NCBI GenBank assembly: GCA_018398815.1
Contig: CM031601.1
Coordinates: forward strand, 14,986,675 to 15,050,674
DNA length: 64,000 nucleotides
Source: Conus ventricosus
Taxonomy: Eukaryota; Mollusca; Gastropoda; Neogastropoda; Conidae
Direction: 5' to 3'
Below are positions 39,353 to 51,413 of this stretch, piece after piece. The position numbers and the translations under genes are program-made. Every line of letters begins with the position of its first letter. The first letter of the stretch is position 1. A model generated the notes under the pieces. The model was not told where the DNA came from. It saw nothing but the letters and a program-made list of their open reading frames with translations, and searched no databases.

Positions 39353-39746
39353 TCAATGCTGTGACAATAGTTGCGATGCCATCCTGCACAGTTCAAGAGC
39401 ATAGGCATTTACAACATTTCCATCAGGAGCCGGATGATTAGACCTTTGACCCGGTATATTTTGTGGGTATGTTGGGTTTTGGAGGGGAGCGGAATGTTCA
39501 TTAGAATAATCACGTTGGTGACTTAAATGGCTAGATGGAGGTGGGATTCGCTCTGCTCTGTTTACAATACTGGGGAGGGGTCTTTTTGGAAGAAAGGGGT
39601 CTGCAGAACAAGGATCCCTCGGAGTTGGACGGGGATTCAAAGATGGATAGTGAAAAAGAGATGAAGGATTTGGGTGATTTGGGGGGTAACGTGCGGTATT
39701 CCTTTGGGAATTGCAATGGAGGGAATTGGCTTGAGAAGCATCATTA
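39353..39746 (-). CDS. Candidate terminal exon, unidentified proline/serine-rich protein
   Basis: On minus, a CT microsatellite ends in CTGACAG, an excellent polypyrimidine tract plus acceptor. It is followed by 394 bases open in one frame for 130 residues to a TGA. The start is tentative: one base completes a codon split by the putative intron. The product is rich in P, S and N (for example PPNHPNPSSLFHYPSLNPRP) and ends in NAYALELCRMASQLLSQH. No domain is recognised. Upstream on this strand lies R2 repeat DNA, which would be intron. A chance open frame beside a microsatellite cannot be excluded. No polyadenylation signal was seen directly downstream before the CA tract. Confidence 0.3.
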
Positions 39747-39748
39747 CT

Positions 39749-39750
<2 letters not shown>

Positions 39751-39792
<42 letters not shown>

Positions 39793-39794
39793 AG

Positions 39795-39825
<31 letters not shown>

Positions 39826-40200
39826 CTGCAGCGCAGTAGTAGCGGCTGTGGCAACAACATTTAGACAAGGGGGAAAATAAAACACAAAAATACGTTAGCA
39901 ATCACAAATCAAACTTGACTCTTCCTTGAATATCCATACGTTGATGTCATGTTGTCGACACCAATATTAATGTTTGTCTCATTTGATGGGGTGGGGGTGG
40001 GGGGTGGTGGTGGTTCTGCTTACTGTCTTTGATGCCGTGACGTTTTTGATGGGTTGGAAACAACTCATAGTTACCCTTGATGAACATACAAACATTCACC
40101 GCAACAGCACGTGCCATACGGCTAACAATAGTGGATTGAACGTACATGGATTGATATCACTGCTGTCACAATTTATGTGACCCCGATTTTCTCACTCTCT
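39751..40200. repeat. Dispersed block R2, copy 2
   Basis: A GA tract (39751-39826), then sequence aligning with 7809-8160: GCAGCGCAGTAG, GGGGTGGGGGTGGGGGGTGG, TTTTTGATGGGTTGGAAACA, CCCCGATTTTCTCACTCTC. This copy has no DIRS insertion: CTCACTCTC runs into TTTTCCAG and another GA tract. Confidence 0.65.
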
Positions 40201-40215
40201 TTTCCAGTATTGCCA

Positions 40216-40317
<102 letters not shown>

Positions 40318-41385
40318 TTTGAAGAAAACAATCCCAAGCTTAACCCACCGGACATCATATACCAAACATGACGATAGAACAGTGAAAAATAATGACAGTC
40401 TGTGAAGGGCTGACATAGTCTCTGTGCCTTCCACAGAAGTCCTGACGCCAATTCTAACTACTTCTCAGCCTGACCCATTGCGCCACTTAGTCCCATTCTC
40501 TGACCTTTGATACATAAACTACTCTGACCTATTTACTAGTTCGAAACGACTTCTGAGTTACGACCTGGGCTTCTCCTCTTTCTAGACTATAAATAAGCCG
40601 TATGCTGTCTTCGCCAGTAGCCAACGGTCATTTTACCGATGTAATAAACAATACAGAGTGGCTATGAGCTTCTGAAATGACCTGAAGCCGCGTTTTTTAG
40701 TGGATTGTCTGTCTCAATTCCCACGCGTTTCACATCTCTAATTGGTTTCATATCGTTGTTTTGTTGAAACTGTATTAGGCTAAACTTTTTATGGGACTGT
40801 GCAATGTTGATAAAAGTACCATTTGTGCTGGGGAAAAGTATAAAACAGCGTCAGTATGCTCTGGCTCAGGACAGGCAGAGATGTTATCGAAGACTCTAGC
40901 TCTCGCATCACTGTCTTCAAAACCACTGTTCTTTTTTTTGTAGAGTGCAAAGCAAAAAAAAAATAAACAAAAACACAGTTCCTCGCGCGCTTCCTAGCGC
41001 AATGTCTGATATTGAAGAATAGCCGCCACGTAGTAGACACGTCTAAATTACTGCCAGCGTACTTTGGTATCCTCCATTCGATAAATGCCGCTAAAAAGAG
41101 AAAAAAGTACGTTTTGCTTTGAGGAGATGCACTCGAATTTTTGTTCTTTTAGTTTGATGTCATTGAACCCAACATGATAATTCGAAAACCGCCATATTAC
41201 CTGAGGTGTTTAGATGTTGACGGATTATTTATATCCTTATATGGCCTCTGTGTTACACATTTTTTGGGGGTTAGATAGTGAGATAGGTGGTGGGCCACAT
41301 GGAGGTAAAGGTAAGAACCTGTAGGCTTGTGTGTGCAATCAGGGTAAGAGGAATACTTTGTTTGAGGATTTGTCTCCTATATTTA
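40318..41385. other. No recognised gene; LTR-like TATA and AATAAA pair near 40590-40650
   Basis: TATAAATA (about 40590) is followed some 55 bp later by AATAAA (about 40644), a spacing seen in retroviral-type LTR R regions. No TG...CA borders or target duplication could be fixed. Another TATA-like word, GTATAAAAC, is near 40838. Otherwise unrecognised. Confidence 0.35.
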
Positions 41386-42834
41386 GTTCAAATTGGAGTG
41401 ACTGGTGGCGGCGAACGAGCAAAATTAGGATAGAGTTGTTTAGAACTTACCGCAATGACATTACAAACAAAGCACAGACAAGGACACGATGATTTCAACA
41501 TTGGGTTCTTTAGCGAAAAAATAAATACATTTAAACTTGTGGGACAGTACGAACAAGAAACGAAAAAAGAAGAAGAAAATGACTTATCCGTTTTTCCATG
41601 TGGTCGGTGGGCGGGGAAAATGACATGGGGCCAGGGGGATTATGGGAGTGGTAAACGGGGGGGGGGGGGGGGGGTTGCGAGGGGGAGGTGTGTGTGTGTG
41701 ATATGAGTAGGGTTGTGTGTTCTAGTTTATTGGGATGGTGTGGTATCTTTGTGGATGTAGTGGTAGTGGTGGATTGATAGTAATGGAAAGGGGAAAAGAA
41801 GGGGGGTGGGGGGGAGAGAGAAAATGAGGGGAGGAAAAAAAAACAAACCAAAAAAAAAAAACGGATTTAAGGGTAAGGATAACAAAATTAAGATTAAATA
41901 GATGGAGGGTTGCTGTAACTACTGTATGAAAAAAAAAGAGAGTGAGGGGATGTGGTGGTGGTGTATGTATGTGTGAGTGTATGTGTTGGTGTGTTGGTAG
42001 GGGATATTGCAATGAAGTGGAAGTGGTGGGTACGTGGGTGGTTATTGTTGGATGTAGATGCTTGGGGGTGTAGTGATGCCAGTTTGGCAATGAGATGGGA
42101 TGCTTGAGTTGTGCGTTCAAGCTGTCATCTGAGACTGCAGAGTGCAGGATTTGAAGAGTGACAGGACGTTGAGTGAGCTTTGAACGCACATCAAGAATAT
42201 TCTTGCCAAAACTGGGACATACAACCAAGGCATCTACCTCAACAATAAAAAACACACCATACCACACTTCCACATCAGTTGGCCAATATTCTACCAACAC
42301 ACATACCACAAATACTACACCACCACAATCCTCATCACTTATTACAGTAGTTACAGCACCTATTCTTCTTTAATTTATTTTGTTTTGTATCTTCCCTTTA
42401 AATCGTGGTTAATTTTGATTTTTTTTTTTCACCCTCAGTTTCTCTCCCCCCCCCCCTTTTTTCCCTTACCATTTCTATCAATACACCATACACTCCATAA
42501 ACTATACCACACCATCAATAAATAGAACAAACCATATCATATCCAACACACACAACCTCCCGACGCAACCCCCCCCCCCCCCCCCCCCCCCCCTCGTTTC
42601 CTCTCCATAATCCCTGGACCCATGTCCATTGCCCCCGAACACATGGAGAAACGGAATAATTCATTTTCCTTTCTTCTTTTTTGTTCTTTGTTCGTATGTC
42701 ACATGTTTTTAAATGTGATTTATTTTTTCGCCCCGGAAGAAGACCAAGTGGTTGAATGCATCGTGTCTTGTCATTGTGCTTTGTTTGGTCATGTCATTTG
42801 GCGGTAAGTTCTAAAAAACTCTATTCCTAATTTT
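41386..42834. mobile_element. Foldback / long-TIR non-autonomous DNA element
   Basis: Two arms of roughly 600-700 bp are diverged reverse complements: 41421-42117 pairs with 42176-42834 around a ~60-bp spacer. Paired words include GAACTTACCGC / GGCGGTAAGTTC, GCGAAAAAATAAAT / ATTTATTTTTTCGC, TGCTGTAACTACTGTA / TACAGTAGTTACAGCA, and GTGCGTTCAA near the tip. The direct repeat TCCTATATTTA flanks it (41375-41385 and 42834-42844), a candidate 10-11-bp target duplication as made by Mutator-like transposases. There is no transposase, so an autonomous partner elsewhere would have moved it. Long G and C runs (41657-41674, 42571-42593) are paired between arms. Confidence 0.72.
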
Positions 42835-42844
42835 CCTATATTTA

Positions 42845-43679
42845 TGATGAGGTGTGGAGCAGTCATGTTCTAATGCGATCATTTTCGTGTTATCAATAAT
42901 CCATGTTATTATCGTACTTTGGGCAACACTCTCACATTTATCTTAACTCAATGACAACTGGATCTAAAGATTCGTCTTTGCATTTAGAGAGAAACGGCAT
43001 AATATTCAATGCTCTCTTCACTTTTTTTTTTAATAAACCAAGGAAACGGAATGGTAGAAGTAAACGATCATATGTTTTCTGGGCATAATGATAAAAAAAC
43101 AATGTTCCGGGCTGCTCACGTCAAATCTTATGCAAACGGTTATTTAAAGCAAAGGGACAGTTATGCAGAATTAAACATTTCTTTAGAAATTTCATTTCAG
43201 AGTTTTTGTTTGTTTGCATTGAATGTTTACTATTTACTGATATAAATCTCTTCAAACCAATCGCTTATTCCTCAGTGTTTGACTCAACAAGCGAGATTAG
43301 TCATCTTTCAAACCTGCAGCAAAGGCCCGCCTTCTTCCTTCTTCTTCTTGGTTATCTGCCCGACTTATCGAGTTGACAGATTGCTGCATCACAAGGGGGT
43401 TCGGTTTGTGTTGGAAGTATTGGTCAGTTTATGCAGCAGTGCTCACTACCTAACTGATGGACATGGGCAGGGGAAGTGGGGGGCACCACACTCACCAATT
43501 TCAGGCCTCTAACCATACTTTGGTAGGGCCTACTTTGGAGTGGGTGGGGAGGGTTTGTACTCTAGGCATGGGGTGGGAGGGGATGGTTCGGGAGAAGGGG
43601 GTGGGGAGTGATGTGTGTGTGTGTGGGGGGGGTGGGGGGGGGGGGGAGTGCGGGTACGTGGGGGGGGGGGGGGCATGTC
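42845..43679. other. No recognised gene
   Basis: Unique-looking DNA. G-rich tracts at 43612-43676 are low-complexity. No conserved frame or RNA gene seen. Confidence 0.55.
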
Positions 43680-45560
43680 AGAGGTTGGATGAAAGGCCAC
43701 ACGCGGCTGATTTAATTGCCTCAGGTGGGAGCATATTAACTCCCTGGTGGTGCGGGGAAAAAACGAAGGAGTTTTTTCTATAGTTCCTGTGTTGGATCAA
43801 AGGCATATGGTGTTCATGAAAGTGTCGAGTTGCGTATCCAAGGTTTTCAAGAGTCTTGGCGCATGATTGGTCTCGGACTGTGATGTCACCATGGTGGTAT
43901 ATGTACAGTGTTGTAGGCGGGAATCTTCTTCGCGATTTCCAGTGATGTCCCATTTCAGTTGATCAAGCTATTTCTCCCACGCTCGATGTTTGGCATGTGT
44001 AAGCGGGTTTTACTACCAGCGGGCAGCCCTCCTCTGGTATCTTTCGAGGGATGTATAGTATTGTCAGTGTGCGGTCCCAAATTTCGCAACACATATTCAG
44101 CTGGGTGGCATCATGTGTCTCTGTTTGCTTGGTTTTTGGTGGAGTGGTGAGTCCTTTAAGTTTCGTGGCAGGTAGCAAGTGGTCTTGTTTGGTTTCGTGC
44201 GACGTTGTTTGTGTGATTTTTTTCCAGCTGAGATCGGTGAGTGGTGACACCGAGGGGAACTTGGACTCGGCTGGATGACTTTAGTGGGTGGTCTCTCAGA
44301 GATATGTATATTGCCATCGTTGCCAATGTGTAGCGCCTTCAACTTGTCGGGGTGGTGGAAGGACAATCAGCCACTTTTTTCCAGTCAGCGAGTTTGTCCA
44401 GGTCTCTCTGCAGATACGTGCTGGTCGGGGCTCTGGTGATTGTTGATCTGTGGTGAAGGTGTCATCTGCAAAGAGCGTACGGTGGAGGTCAGGCCTTGGA
44501 GAGATATTATATAAAGCCCAGGAAGAGGCATGGGCCGAGGAGAGCATGGGGACTCCTGACCTTACAGGCACGGAGGTGGAGGTGGCCATCCAAAAAAACT
44601 GCTTGCTCCTGTCACTTAGGAGCTCTGGATCCAGTTGTTGATGTAGCGGTGATTCATAGTGCTGTAGTTGTGGGTCAGGATAGTGGGTGGGACACTTGTC
44701 AAAGGCTTCGCAAAGTCCTGACTAGATGTCTGTCTTGCTTGCCTTTCTCCCTGCAGTAGGTGATCTCATCCACAGGGCTAAAGAGGATGACACAGTGACG
44801 CTGCTTTCTAAAGCCATGATGTTCTGCAGAGGATGTTATTGTCTTGACGAAGTCCATGATGTTGTGGACATATGATATGCTCCAGCACTTTCAGGTAAGC
44901 TGGTCAGAGAGATGGGGCGGTTGTTTGCTGGTCTGTACGTTCGCTTTCTTGAAGATGGGCGTGTATGGGGCGGTCTCCAGTCCACGGAAACAATGCCAGA
45001 GTTGAGGGAGGATGGAAACAGCAGCGTGAGGGCGGGGTTGGGTTCGCTGGCGAGCTCCTTCAGGATTCGGTGGTGATTGCCGTCGGGGCCGGGGGCCTTC
45101 CTGGATTTAAGGTTCCTCAGCAGTCTTCTTGATCCATTTCCCGACAGTGATGGTGCTGCACGTTGGTCCGTTGGTATTTGGGCTGAGCCCTGTTGGCCTT
45201 CAAAGTCTTTCAGGAGTAAGGTGTGTCCTTTGCTGAAATGCCGACTGGGAAATTGGCAATTTAGGGATCAGCTGACCTTTGGCGTCCGTTAAAGGAGGCC
45301 ATCACTTTCAGGGGAGAGACGTTGAAGATTCCGTCTTCTTGGCTTTACGTAGCCCAGAACGCCTGGAGATCTGCCACATCTTTTGTGCTGTCTCGAATGA
45401 GACGGTGTATGGATCCAGTAAATTTTCTGCGAAGTTGGGCGTGGACTGGACGCTTCAGCTGTTTATGTTACGGAAGGTGCCTGGGTCGCCAGACTCTTCC
45501 AGCTTGTAGCAGTTCTATAATTCTTGAGCTTTGCAGATTGGATTTTCATTTCATGTCGTG
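43680..45560 (-). mobile_element. Degenerate jockey/CR1-like LINE RT fragment
   Basis: On minus, in pieces: KAPGPDG-like wording near 45095 in a shifted frame, TPIFKKANVQT (about 44955), a palm-region relic with EAFDKCPTHYPDPQLQHY (about 44690), SGVPMLSSAHASSWALYNIS (about 44555-44500), then RTLFADDTFTT with the catalytic Asp pair (about 44475), ETWTNSLTGKKW (about 44395), and C-terminal wording such as EYVLRNLGPHTDNT further down to about 43960. The order matches an RT and the following thumb region of jockey/CR1-type LINEs. Heavily frameshifted and 5' truncated. Unrelated in sequence to the LINE at 15340-18680. Confidence 0.75.
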
Positions 45561-46247
45561 GTTTTCTTCATCAAGAGATATGTTTGAATGTCAATAAGGG
45601 ACATGTTCTGGTCTAAAATAAGTTGAATTAAAAAGTATTACGTTGTTTTGGGGCTCTTCTCTGGGTCGCATTTCGATCATTAATAATGCCATCGAAGCTC
45701 GGTTGTTACAGAAGAAACAAGCAATGTAAATATTTTATTGCATCTGTTTTCTGTCTTTTCTGTTTTTGTTTGTTGTTTGTTACTTTTTCATGGTTGGCGC
45801 AGTGCAATTCAAATTACCCAAGGCCTTGTCCGAGGGTTTAGTTCACTTACTGTGCCTACACACATTCTTGTACTACACTATGTTAACAGACACATGACAA
45901 ATTTTTTGTTTTTTTCCAAATAAATCTTAGCTGTTTATTTGCACTGCTGTTTTAAAAATAATTGCTATTATAATTCCACACGCTATGCCAGTGCATTGTA
46001 AATGTCAATGAAATGAACGATTGATAATCAATCATGCAGTTGTATATTGTGTGACAGCGTTATGCTCACTTTATCATAATGGGCTTTTGCAAGGGTGGAG
46101 GGATTGGGCCTGAAGGAAGACCAATAGGTCGAAACGCGTTGTTTTTGTAATGTAATTAGTTTGATGTTGTTCTGGAATTGCTGCTTCTGTTTTTTGTAGC
46201 ATTCACTTCGCCCAGCTGTCTCCATTTTTTGAACATTGTTCTTCTTC
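45561..46247. other. No gene recognised; GAAGACC...GGTCGAAAC motif at 46110-46142
   Basis: AT-rich DNA. At 46110 the sequence reads CTGAAGGAAGACC-aata-GGTCGAAACG, a small stem with purine flanks, related to motifs at 42733, 48920 and 53366. Otherwise unremarkable. Confidence 0.5.
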
Positions 46248-46445
46248 ATAATCATCGTCATCATCATATCTCAGCAGCAGCAGCCTAGCAACTGCAGCAG
46301 CAGCGCAGCAAAAAGCATCTTTTTCTTCTTCTTCTTCTTCTTTTTCTTCTCTTTTTCTTCTTCTTTTTTTTTCTTCAACTAATACCACCACCTTATCATC
46401 ATTTCATATTCATCATCATCATTATCATCATCATCACTCATCATC
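46248..46445. repeat. Compound CAT / CAG / CTT triplet microsatellite
   Basis: Successive ATC, CAG-type, CTT and again ATC triplet tracts. Confidence 0.9.
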
Positions 46446-48025
46446 ATAGCTTTTTCATAATCGTGTCGGAGTTATACGGAAGTATTAGTTTTGCTAAGAC
46501 GTATCGATTCGCTTCACGTATTTTAGATATCTGTGATGTTCGCATCCGACTTTGAGTCATGTTCCAATTGCAAGCGCGATTTCGTTCACTCATTAGATTG
46601 TTGGGTTGGGTTGCCTGGGAATCTTGGAGAAGATAGATAACCTGCTTCTCCATTGGACAATGCAACTTCTGTACAGTAGGCTAACAGTTAGAAGTTGTCG
46701 GTTGGAGAATCACAGGGACTTCGACTTGTAGACTGTGGCCGTGTATTGAGACGTCTGAGGGAAATGCGTTTTTGAGTTTATTTAACCAGGTAGTTGATGT
46801 TGGGGTTGACGTGGAATGACCGAGGTGTTTACATTTGTTTCGGTTGTTGTTTGCAGGCTTTTAGGGTTAGAAGGCGAGAGGACGGCCTGCTTGGCCTGCG
46901 TTGTCCTCATCGGTTCATATTATTTTTCCATTTTCTTTTAGGTGATAGAGAGAGCGACGGAGAAGAAGTAAGGGCTGTATGTTATTATAAAATGCGTAGT
47001 GGGTGTGGATACAGATTGTTATATATGAGTGTTTCATGGTAACTCAAAAGGGGTTTGGAGTTGTAAATTTGGGTGTGGGCATGGTCGGCTTTATTCTCGC
47101 TTCTCTGGGTCTTCCTTGGCTGGAATACATGAAAGTATCCTTCATTTTCATCGTTTTGTAAGAAGGCCTCTGGTTTTATTCTTTTCTTGGGTTTCTTTTG
47201 GCTGGACACTACAGGACGTATATTCATCTACATCGTTGAACTAACGTCGTCATTTCGTTCGTCTTAATTAGGTTATCTCTCTCAGCGTGGATTGTTGTAT
47301 TAAGGACGGTGCCGAGTTGGAAAACCTTAGTTATTATTTATCCAAGCAGAGGAACTTTCTATATGGAACAAGTCGACACAAGGGAGTAGTTATTTCTAAT
47401 ATTTCACGTTCGTTTACGAAACTGTGATATACATGGACAGTGCGTCGATGCGATCAGCTGTTTTCTTCGGACGGTGTGCTGGTGTAAATAGTAGTGATAT
47501 TGAACGAAGGTGCGTTGATGTAAACAACAGTGACTATTTTATTGTTTACATCGAAAAGACATCTGCGAACTGTACGTCAAGAAGCCACAAGAGGAGACAG
47601 GCTTGAAACGGAAGGCTGCTATCGTCATTAGTTTTGAAGCGTCGTAGCAACGGTACTCGACGAGTCGACAGTTAAGTGAACTTTTCTTTTTTGTTTACAC
47701 CTCCACTACGACAACACACACGCATTTAGACTCTCAAAGCCTTGTACGTGGCGAGTGAACGCGCGAGAGAAAGAGTGAATGAAAGTAGTTATATTCATTT
47801 ATTGTCTCGTTTTGTATTGTAACAACTTGTATTCGTTTTGCACATTCATCCCCATCATAATTATATCACAAACACATCACTCATCCACGTCCTTAATTTC
47901 ATACCAATAAATTTATTTTAACATTTATCCATTGCTTTGGGTGTCTCCAAGCTGAGAGGAGAACGTTTGTGGGTGTACACCACATCACACCACCATCGCC
48001 ACGCATCTCCACAAATTGTGCGACA
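46446..48025. other. No recognised gene in 1.6 kb
   Basis: Several short frames (for example 46794-47042 and 47424-47606, both plus) lack recognisable domains or codon-level evidence. Host exons or UTR cannot be excluded, but nothing supports them. Confidence 0.5.
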
Positions 48026-48298
48026 ATCATCATCATCATCATCATCATCATCTTCTTCTTCTTCTTTCTTGTGATCATAATCTTCATCACTATTGTTATT
48101 ATCATTATTATTATTATTATTTTTACTATTGTTGTTGTTGCCATTATTATTACTATTATCATTATCATGATCGTTTTTAATGTTGTTGTTGTTGTTGTTG
48201 TTCTTCTTCTTCTTCTTCTTCTTCTCTTCTTCTTCTTCTCCTTCTTCTTCTTCTTCTTTATCATCATCTTCTTCTTCTTTTTCTTCTTCTTCTTTAAG
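48026..48298. repeat. Compound ATC / ATT / GTT / CTT triplet microsatellite
   Basis: About 270 bases of changing trinucleotide repeats. Long frames of I, V, L or F are repeat translations. Confidence 0.95.
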
Positions 48299-48324
48299 AT
48301 GACATGGAACAGTGGTCTATGCAT

Positions 48325-48327
<3 letters not shown>

Positions 48328-48411
<84 letters not shown>
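48328..48411. repeat. (CT)n microsatellite
   Basis: In contig 4 the matching position (52472-52850) holds two CT tracts separated by about 200 bp of extra sequence. Confidence 0.95.
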
Positions 48412-48412
<1 letters not shown>

Positions 48413-48651
48413 TGTGTCTGTTAGAATGTAAAACGGGTGACCACTCAGGGGAAAAAAAAAAAGTGAAGCATGACTCAGCCGACACTGGAAGATCTCAAAA
48501 GTCCTGACACTGTCTGTATAAGCCCTGTTCTTTCTGGAGATAACGAACTATCTTCATGCCAGGCCACTCGTCACTACCTGATAGTCTTTATAAGCCCTGT
48601 TGGTTTCAGAACGGAGTGACTGAGGGCGGAAAATGAAGCAAAGTTTAGGGG

Positions 48652-49007
48652 AAAAAAAAGAGGGCGTTAGTTACCGCCAAGGACACAGAGAAAGAAAATA
48701 CAGGACAAAACACAATCACACACGTTTTGAAACTAACTTTACTCATACTGACTGGCACCCTTTGTTGTTTTGTATTTCACAGTCACGTCTTTGATGTGTG
48801 TGTGTGTGTGAACGCTGTAAGCCACTTCTCATTTTCATTGTCCCACATTTGCCGAATATTTGAAGATAACAGATTTCTCGTTCTTCGTTTTCACTGTCCT
48901 AAATGTTATTTGACTTTGCCTGAAGAAGACCCGAGAGGTGGAAATGCATTGTGCTTTATTTGTCTGTATCGTGGGCGGTAACTAGCCCCCTCTATTTCTA
49001 TTTTTTA
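48652..49007. mobile_element. Short TIR element (MITE-like), contig 3 copy
   Basis: The left end AAAAAGAGGGCG-TTAGTTACCGCC-AAGGACACAG pairs with the right end CTGTATCGTGGGCGGTAACT-AGCCCCCTCTATTTC (inverted repeats of about 50 bp). The element is about 356 bp and has no coding capacity. Its right end closely resembles the right end of the foldback element (TGTGCTTT.TTTG, GGCGGTAA, CTCTATTCCTA), so both probably belong to one family. It carries the CTGAAGAAGACC...GGTGGAAA motif at 48920. No target duplication was evident. Confidence 0.65.
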
Positions 49008-49205
49008 TGTTTTTAACAAAAATATTTATAAGCCTTGTTCTTTCTGGCCACTCGTCACTACACATACGGAAGTGCCACTACCGGAAATCGCCATTACCGC
49101 CAGAACTGTCTACCTGCTGGTCGCCTTTTTTCCTTCCAAGAACGTGCACCTAACGCGCTTCACAAGGTCTGCAACGGAAGGGGATGGGTGGGTGGGGGCC
49201 GGAGA

Positions 49206-49269
<64 letters not shown>

Positions 49270-49312
49270 TAGACAGAGAGAGATAGAATGAGAGAGAGAC
49301 AGACAGAGAGCG

Positions 49313-49344
<32 letters not shown>

Positions 49345-49395
49345 CGATAGACGGAGACAGAGAAATAGAGACAGACAGAAAGAGAGAGATTGAGC
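49206..49395. repeat. (GA)n then (GACA)n microsatellite
   Basis: GA repeats to about 49250, then GACAGA and ACAG repeats. The matching tract in contig 4 is 53665-53845. Confidence 0.95.
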
Positions 49396-49466
49396 GGGTG
49401 GTTGAATCAATCAACCAGTCAGTCGACTAGTCAGTCAGTCAGTCAATTAGTCAGTTAGACAGATGG

Positions 49467-49477
49467 TTGGTTGGTTG

Positions 49478-49534
<57 letters not shown>

Positions 49535-49570
49535 CTAGTTGCTTGTTTCCTTTTTGGTTAGTTAGTTAGC

Positions 49571-49613
<43 letters not shown>

Positions 49614-49649
49614 CTAGTTGCTTGTTTCCTTTTTGGTTAGTTAGTTAGC

Positions 49650-49692
<43 letters not shown>

Positions 49693-49850
49693 CTAGTTGC
49701 TTGTTTCCTTTTTGGTTAGTTAGTTAGCTAGTTAGTTAGTTAGTTTGTTTGTTTGTTTCCTTGCTTGTTTGTTAGCCAGCTACTTAGTTTGCAGTTAGTC
49801 AGCTAGGCAGTCAGAAGGTTAGTCAGTTAGTTAGTTAGTTAAAGTTTGCA
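49467..49850. repeat. (TTAG)n array with a 79-bp higher-order unit
   Basis: Runs of TTAG are punctuated by GCTTGTTTCCTTTTTGG at 49541, 49620 and 49699, giving three higher-order units of 79 bp. Contig 4 (53931-54200) has only one such interruption. Confidence 0.9.
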
Positions 49851-50139
49851 CAGCGTCTAGGGCTGTTGGTCACTGAGGGGAATGGAGGGGGAACATAAAA
49901 AGGCCACGATTGAAACATTGACTGTACCTTTCCAAAGCGTTCGTGTTTACGGTATCACAAATATCATGTCTCACCAAAGAGAGAACAGCAGCAGAAGATA
50001 AGCTTGAGATTTAGAGAAAAAGAATCAAGAAAACAAACGAACAGACAAGCAAAGAAACAAACAAACAGACAAGCCAACAGACAGACAACCCTGTCTGGCA
50101 GTGCCTTGTCAGGCGTTCATTTAATCAGGGTTTTTTTTT

Positions 50140-50760
50140 ATACAGACCTTTCCGACAGGATCATAGCTTTCATCTGATGGGACGCATCTCACTTCTGATG
50201 GGGTCAAAGTTCTCTTCGAATGAGGTCACACATCTGTTCCTGTAAGTTCACACCTGTATTCTACCATAGCCATACCGTTTCACTCTTCTGACAGGGTCAC
50301 CGATCTCTTTCTGATGATGTCATGAATGTTTTATGATGGGGGGTTGTCTCTCCTGTGATCTCAGATCACAGATCTCTTCTGATGAGATGACATAATTCTT
50401 CTGGTGGGGTCAAAGGACCTCTTCTCATGGAGTCACATCTCTCTCCTCTCCTGGAATCACAGCTCTCTTCGGGTGGATTCCTTGCTCTCTTATCTCTCAT
50501 TCGCATCTCTCTTCTGGTGAGATCACACCTGTTTACTGAGCAAATCACAGTTCTCCTCTGATAAGGTCGTGGATCACTTCTTATATGGTTACAGATTTCA
50601 TTCGGCTAACTCACGGATGCTGAAGGGCCATATTTGTTCTTTGGGTGGGGCTACACCTCTCTTCTGATCAAGTCTGCGATCTTTTTTTTTTCGATGGAGT
50701 GAAGCCTCTTTTCTTAGGGTATTACACCTGTCTTCTAAGGGGGTCAGGGATCTAATCTAA
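50140..50760. repeat. Degenerate ~25-bp minisatellite (CTTCTGATGGGGTCA type)
   Basis: The loose unit TCTCTTCTGATGGGGTCACA recurs with variable spacing through about 600 bp (for example 50172, 50193, 50285, 50370, 50397, 50508, 50550 and 50655). On minus it reads as repeats around LTPPEEL and CD-x-RR. A near-identical copy lies at 55780-56400. Old, diverged array; no coding function inferred. Confidence 0.7.
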
Positions 50761-51065
50761 AAATGGATCACGATCCACAGTTAGCACCTCTTCTTTTGAA
50801 GAATAATCAGAGAAATATACTTGTCAAGAGTTGTCGGCATTGGCCCTCTCCTTCGTGGACTTGAATTTGCAAAGGACTGAAACAGGAAAACATCACCCTT
50901 AAAACTGAGTTCCAGGTACTTCGGAGATTGTTGTATTGTCCACATTAACAGACCAATACTGCGGGTGTTGTCTGTATTTCTCAGGCCTGGCTCATGCTGG
51001 AATATGTTATGAAAGGCAACATAAAGGACAGCACCGCCATGCTCTCATTGACCAGAATGGGACTT

Positions 51066-51081
51066 TTCATCATCGTCGTCG

Positions 51082-51124
<43 letters not shown>

Positions 51125-51125
51125 T

Positions 51126-51168
<43 letters not shown>

Positions 51169-51170
51169 AT
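51066..51170. repeat. (ATC)n microsatellite, short allele without insertion
   Basis: About 100 bases of ATC/GTC. The matching position in contig 4 has a longer tract split by a 2.26-kb insertion. Confidence 0.95.
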
Positions 51171-51413
51171 TTCATCTTCACTGATCGTTATGAAAAACTA
51201 ATGTCTGAACTTCTGTGACCCTTTCATGCCTGCTATAGTGGTGACATTAGATCAGATTTCCTCTTCATGTTCATACTGATCGCAAAGTCGTTTCACAATG
51301 CGCATTGACCTGCTCGTCATTTCTTCCTTGGTCACGTAACGCGAAAAGGGTGGAACAAAGGGTACTTATGTTATGATGAGGAGTAGGAAAGCGAAGAAGG
51401 CTAATGAGCTGGA

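Noticed and set aside
41722..42309. 195-codon minus-strand frame in the foldback element
   Set aside because: It spans the loop and a low-complexity arm, and the mirrored arm does not preserve it. Composition follows the TG-rich arm, and no domain is visible.
49467..49850. (TTAG)n as interstitial telomere sequence
   Set aside because: The unit is a tetranucleotide, not TTAGGG or another common animal telomere unit, and it carries a non-telomeric 79-bp higher-order pattern.
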